Source of the DNA: Candidatus Saccharimonadota bacterium
Lineage (GTDB): Bacteria; Patescibacteriota; Saccharimonadia; Saccharimonadales; JAGQNJ01
NCBI GenBank assembly: GCA_020428115.1
Contig: JAGQNJ010000013.1
Coordinates: 1-16,800, forward strand
Direction: 5' to 3'
Length of the DNA stretch: 16,800 bases
A program made the position numbers and the translations under genes. This document shows, in pieces, positions 14,501 through 16,800 of the stretch. The number at the start of each line of letters is the position of its first letter. Position 1 is the first letter of the stretch. The notes beneath the pieces are model-generated. The model did not search any database and had not been told where the DNA came from. It saw only the letters and a program-made list of their open reading frames with translations.

Positions 14501-14657
14501 TGCGGTCAGCTGAAGTTTTATTTTCTGGTGTGTAGGCCTTCTCAAGATCGTTGATCTCTGGCTGTCGCTGCTCTGGACTTACCCCCAGATCATCATGTGA
14601 CCCATCGGGCACTTGTCCTGGTGTGGTTTTTTCTTTTTCCTCGTCGTAAACTGGCAC
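11541..14657 (-). CDS. Large membrane-anchored protein with C-terminal SGNH/GDSL hydrolase-like domain
   Basis: The 1038 residues comprise a polar cytoplasmic N-terminus (1-91), a strong membrane segment at about 92-116, a long Lys/Arg-rich helical region (about 240-310), a weaker hydrophobic helix at 386-406, and an EF-hand-like loop at 486-497 (DCNNDGDIGDPE). At about 820-1005 lies an SGNH hydrolase-like domain with block I GDSYT (Ser829), block III GTND (904-907) and block V GLHPTDY (His986). The Asp normally three residues before that His is Gly983. SGNH enzymes are esterases or acyltransferases, including ones acting on peptidoglycan or glycans. The single main anchor argues against a classic polytopic VirB6, although the gene occupies a VirB6-like position after virB4. 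It starts at GTG with AAAGGA six bases upstream. Confidence 0.85.
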   Translation of the reverse strand: MPVYDEEKEKTTPGQVPDGSHDDLGVSPEQRQPEINDLEKAYTPENKTSADRKEMAALDRLTGGATSEIAPGWQTNIGGRAKFGRSMLKNRKLLVAGGGMGILLATLLTLFLALVPYKAFHVLNTIEQRVGEVPQYAVERRVEYYMNRYLILKTLESSGIAVNDGSEYTYIGDGVFKTLYTNWQGAKLEAQLSQEGYKLTPKQGEVTFRKRGAQLLKPSEWVLEKNGKSIGGLDTKEARSFIKNYAKKKTRWNQVLKRHHMRTILKKYYGVDNWKPFEKETDKLKRSYLQKKAAFKQRLIQDTVGKVSEKYGTYLSCLLESDSKICKENLRQGKTSSDKLISSNEVDNISDDAAEQLVDETSDLTSREASEKVAAETAEQVRRFGLKKILSSIVAVVGIVDFASNVVQKIDDGTLNQIVYAKNSQTYASFTAPFLSGADQIRAGEDFDIEDARVLSETLDGFESSPVYRASKGISSADPQAEVRRDCNNDGDIGDPEDILPPGETVCPDKRLVQNKTSFTDSDIFRSLNTFSDAWEGKAGSVVQAFNDGINAIADTLGVNAAIEALMERTGIGTALSSAFEFLLERIFSPVATGAETGPEAYDALYAGVAVRDTGLGGAVGLDRENTIGGGYLSSEQLIALKSEASEQRQYELGQESMLARYFSPTISESLTGRAVTHMPATAKGFANTLSNLFTPSSYISTISHVFSGSANAQVSIEDNPFHAVYYGYPTDSQIFTANDGEGMSGEEIQQIYQCDLPPDKRPQNQNTVKVEGAFDTYADADPCLLEKVVEQSGSMFFTGKYDDGIDGGSSSVYSSPSGNSKVFMLGDSYTVGMESLGQIGNKFKAAGWQPTIDAACGRPLAGLGSFQSCDSPPKNALRGMSAITDAGNIEALSSAGTVVIALGTNDLTGNNPDAFRANVKDMISKINDANSKANIYWVNLYTEDGSKPYVPAYNAVLKELSSSEDFAIIDWNAIAPQYYEPGGLHPTDYQALSTLVINSVGAPNSATQQTLLNQKNTRVQRSPIFAKIFSVLWGTAK

Positions 14658-14684
14658 GGGCTATCCTTTGGTCTCAGCTATCAC

Positions 14685-16619
14685 CTATGTAGTATACCCT
14701 GTCGGTGGCACTTGTGCTCCCAGATCGATTGTTCCCTGAGGCTGGCTCTGGTCAATGGTACCTTGTTGCTGTATCTGCTGGACTTGTTCGGGGTTTGTGG
14801 TGATGAGGTTTGTTTCTGTTGGGCTTGCGATTATTTGAATATGGACATGATTTTGTCCTGCAAAGAATAGTCCTTGGCCGATGGGGAATTGACTCAAGCG
14901 ATTTTTCTCCTCGGTCGTTAGTTTGAATACGTTTGATAGCACATCAACCGCTGAGGTAGATTGTTTGAGAAGTAACTGCAAAGACGCGTTGGCGACGATT
15001 GCCCGTCCCATGCGACTACCCATAAAGTCTTCAACATCTTGCGAGATTGTAGTGATTCCCAGATTGTATTTGCGGGCTCGTTTGGCAAGGCTAAACATAA
15101 AGTTAGCGGAGTCTTCGTATTTCATAAGTTGCCAAGCTTCATCGATAATCAGTATGCGTTTCTTCTGATCTGATTTAGTTTTGTTCCATATGTAGTTAAG
15201 CACAATGTACATAGCGACAGGACGAAGTTCATCCTCAAGGTCACGGATATTGAACACCACCATCTGGTTATTAATATCGATATTTGACTGCTGCGAAAAT
15301 ATTCCTGCAAAGGTACCACTGGTGTATTTGCGGAGGCGCTGTGCTAACTGTGGCCCTGTTCCGCCCATGTGTAGAAGCGTATCGTACAGATCATTAATAG
15401 TCGGTGGCGGTGAATTATGCGTGAGCGGATCATTGGTGATACCAGCTTTAGCATAGGTTTCAATAAGTGCGGCATCGAGATCGGCCTCCTCTACAGGTGT
15501 TAGCGCAGGAGCAATTGCAGTCCCTTGCGCCATGGAGGCAACCATTTGTGCCTGTGCGCCACCCATCATGAGGCGCAGTAGGCCGTGGAGCGTGATCAAG
15601 TTACTACGAAGTGCATTGTCTGATTCCTCTGTGTCGATGACGCGGGGTAAATCGAACGGGTTTATGCGCGTGTTGGAGTTAAGACTGAGCCGAACATAGG
15701 CTCCGCCAACAGCATCACACATACGTTGGTATTCGTTTTCTGGGTCGATGATGACAATCTCGGTGCCAAACATCATGCTACGAAGTGCTTCGAGCTTGAC
15801 GGCAAAAGATTTACCAGCACCAGACTTGGCGAATACGACTGAGTTACCGTTTTCTAGGCTAAACCGATCAAAAATAACCAACCCTGAGTTGTGCATATTA
15901 ATGCCATAGAGAATACCGTTGTCTTGGCTAAGATCTGCACTGGTGAACGGAAAGCTTGTGCTCAGAGCGCCAGTACTCATGTTTCGACGAATCTGTAGCT
16001 GGTCGGTAAACTCCGGTACGGTACTGTTGAGGCCTTGCTCTTGTTGAGAGGTGGCGGCCTTTGAATACACCAGCTGTTGGCCGAGCAATGACTCGACTTT
16101 ATGGGTGACAAACTCAAGTTCATCGAGACTGCCAGCATACAGAGTAAAGTAGAACCCAAACCGGAAGAATCGCTCCTCGCCTACTTGCAATTTATCACGC
16201 ATCTCTTCGGCATCAACAATTGCAGCTTGTTTACCTGGGTCACGTACACGACCCTTTTCGGCGTCAATCTGCACACCGGCTTCGAGCTGACTCACTTTCT
16301 TACGCAGGTTTTCGAGTACGATTTGGCTTTCAACTGGATAAATAAACATCGAGAGGTCGACTATCTCATCTATATTGATAAAGCTACTGAGCCAGCCAGT
16401 GTATAGCTGCCGAGGATAGCCAAAAATGTAGAATGTACGAGCAAAGCGTGTACCAATCTGGAAATAGCTAGCAGTGAGTTCTATGGAACTTGGCGCGATA
16501 AAGTCACGGAGTGCGGTAATACCTTTTTGGAATGCTGCACTAACCTCTTGCTGCTCCTGACTGCGCTGGGCTTCAGCAACGGCAATTGGATCGACTTGTT
16601 GTTTTTTCTTACCAAACAT
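14685..16619 (-). CDS. virB4: VirB4/TraC-family type IV secretion ATPase
   Basis: This membrane-associated ATPase powers assembly of, or transport through, a type IV secretion or conjugation machine. The 644 residues show an N-terminal VirB4-specific region (about 20-240) and a HerA/FtsK-like ATPase core. The core has Walker A AKSGAGKSFAVK with Lys270, a conserved IDPENEYQRM segment after it, NPFDLPR, and Walker B RILIIDEAWQLM with Asp493/Glu494, followed by TTISQDVEDF. The C-terminal 45 residues are Gln/Pro-rich and contain QGTID twice. The ATG overlaps the upstream stop by one base (TAATG), so it is translationally coupled. The SGNH protein follows after 27 bases. No VirD4 or VirB11 is in the window. 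Confidence 0.93.
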   Translation of the reverse strand: MFGKKKQQVDPIAVAEAQRSQEQQEVSAAFQKGITALRDFIAPSSIELTASYFQIGTRFARTFYIFGYPRQLYTGWLSSFINIDEIVDLSMFIYPVESQIVLENLRKKVSQLEAGVQIDAEKGRVRDPGKQAAIVDAEEMRDKLQVGEERFFRFGFYFTLYAGSLDELEFVTHKVESLLGQQLVYSKAATSQQEQGLNSTVPEFTDQLQIRRNMSTGALSTSFPFTSADLSQDNGILYGINMHNSGLVIFDRFSLENGNSVVFAKSGAGKSFAVKLEALRSMMFGTEIVIIDPENEYQRMCDAVGGAYVRLSLNSNTRINPFDLPRVIDTEESDNALRSNLITLHGLLRLMMGGAQAQMVASMAQGTAIAPALTPVEEADLDAALIETYAKAGITNDPLTHNSPPPTINDLYDTLLHMGGTGPQLAQRLRKYTSGTFAGIFSQQSNIDINNQMVVFNIRDLEDELRPVAMYIVLNYIWNKTKSDQKKRILIIDEAWQLMKYEDSANFMFSLAKRARKYNLGITTISQDVEDFMGSRMGRAIVANASLQLLLKQSTSAVDVLSNVFKLTTEEKNRLSQFPIGQGLFFAGQNHVHIQIIASPTETNLITTNPEQVQQIQQQGTIDQSQPQGTIDLGAQVPPTGYTT

Positions 16620-16800
16620 TAGCCGAGCTCCGTATTTAGTTTTGGCTGTGGGGCTTCACCCTGACCTTTGGTTACGACAGGTGCGTTTAGATCATTGAAG
16701 TTTTTGAGCTCTTGTCTCGTTGCGGTATCAGGGTTGTAGGTGTCGTAATACAGCTCAATAAGTTCCTGAGTGTCAAGGGGTAAGCCCTGCACGCTACATT
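16619..16800 (-). CDS. C-terminus of the gene upstream of virB4, unknown family (5' end outside window)
   Basis: The minus strand is open from the window edge to a TAA at 16621-16619, giving about 59 residues (CSVQGLPLDTQELIELYYDT and onward, ending in TELG). The LDTQELIELYYDTYNPDTA pattern resembles the C-terminal part of TraC-like, HerA-N-type proteins that often precede VirB4 in Gram-positive and CPR conjugation loci. That is from memory of the family and the fragment is short. The stop shares a base with the VirB4 ATG, so the two belong to one operon. Confidence 0.7.
   Translation of the reverse strand, partial: CSVQGLPLDTQELIELYYDTYNPDTATRQELKNFNDLNAPVVTKGQGEAPQPKLNTELG

Noticed and set aside
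11541..14657. Classic polytopic VirB6/TrbL channel protein
   Set aside because: Only one strong and one weak hydrophobic segment are visible in 1038 residues, so the VirB6 label is not supported despite gene position.
1..16800. CRISPR arrays, tRNA genes, insertion sequences, integrase or attachment sites
   Set aside because: No regularly spaced repeats, cloverleaf-like segments, transposase motifs or terminal inverted repeats were noticed on reading either strand.

Overview
The window looks like a chromosomal segment spanning the replication origin of a bacterium, most plausibly a member of Candidatus Saccharibacteria (TM7, Patescibacteria/CPR). This assignment rests on gene content and protein style: short YidC and Jag forms, a TM7-like VirB4 operon with wall hydrolases, and compact gene packing. 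It is an inference, because no rRNA is present. TGA is used as a stop (dnaN, and the large SGNH protein) and does not occur inside the reading frames, so the TGA=Gly code of Gracilibacteria/Absconditabacteria is excluded.

Positions 1-2469 hold a sugar-nucleotide/surface-glycan patch. A partial Nudix gene resembling GDP-mannose hydrolases lies directly downstream of gmd (GDP-mannose 4,6-dehydratase) on the minus strand. A divergent GT4 glycosyltransferase starts 45 bp upstream of gmd. The GT4 3' end overlaps jag tail to tail.

Positions 2459-8624 are the classic origin cluster. On the minus strand lies rpmH-rnpA-yidC-jag; rpmH is only 45 codons long and yidD is missing. On the plus strand lies dnaA-dnaN-recF. 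DnaA-box-like sites occur on both sides of dnaA (4525-4831 and 6203-6459), which suggests a bipartite origin. A putative dnaA promoter overlaps one box. gyrB does not follow recF.

Positions 8626-16800 are a minus-strand operon convergent on recF and separated from it by one base. In transcription order it encodes the C-terminus of a protein of unknown family, a VirB4-type ATPase, a 1038-residue membrane-anchored protein ending in an SGNH/GDSL hydrolase-like domain, a secreted lytic transglycosylase plus M23 peptidase fusion, and a 508-residue membrane-anchored protein of unknown family. Junctions are overlapping (TAATG, GTGA) or at most 27 nt apart. The set reads as a type IV secretion or conjugation-like envelope machine whose accessory parts cut or modify cell wall. 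It is the most likely place in this window for undescribed biology: the SGNH fusion, an EF-hand-like loop, atypical catalytic residues, and the unrecognised terminal protein. No tRNA, rRNA, CRISPR array, insertion sequence or integrase was seen.
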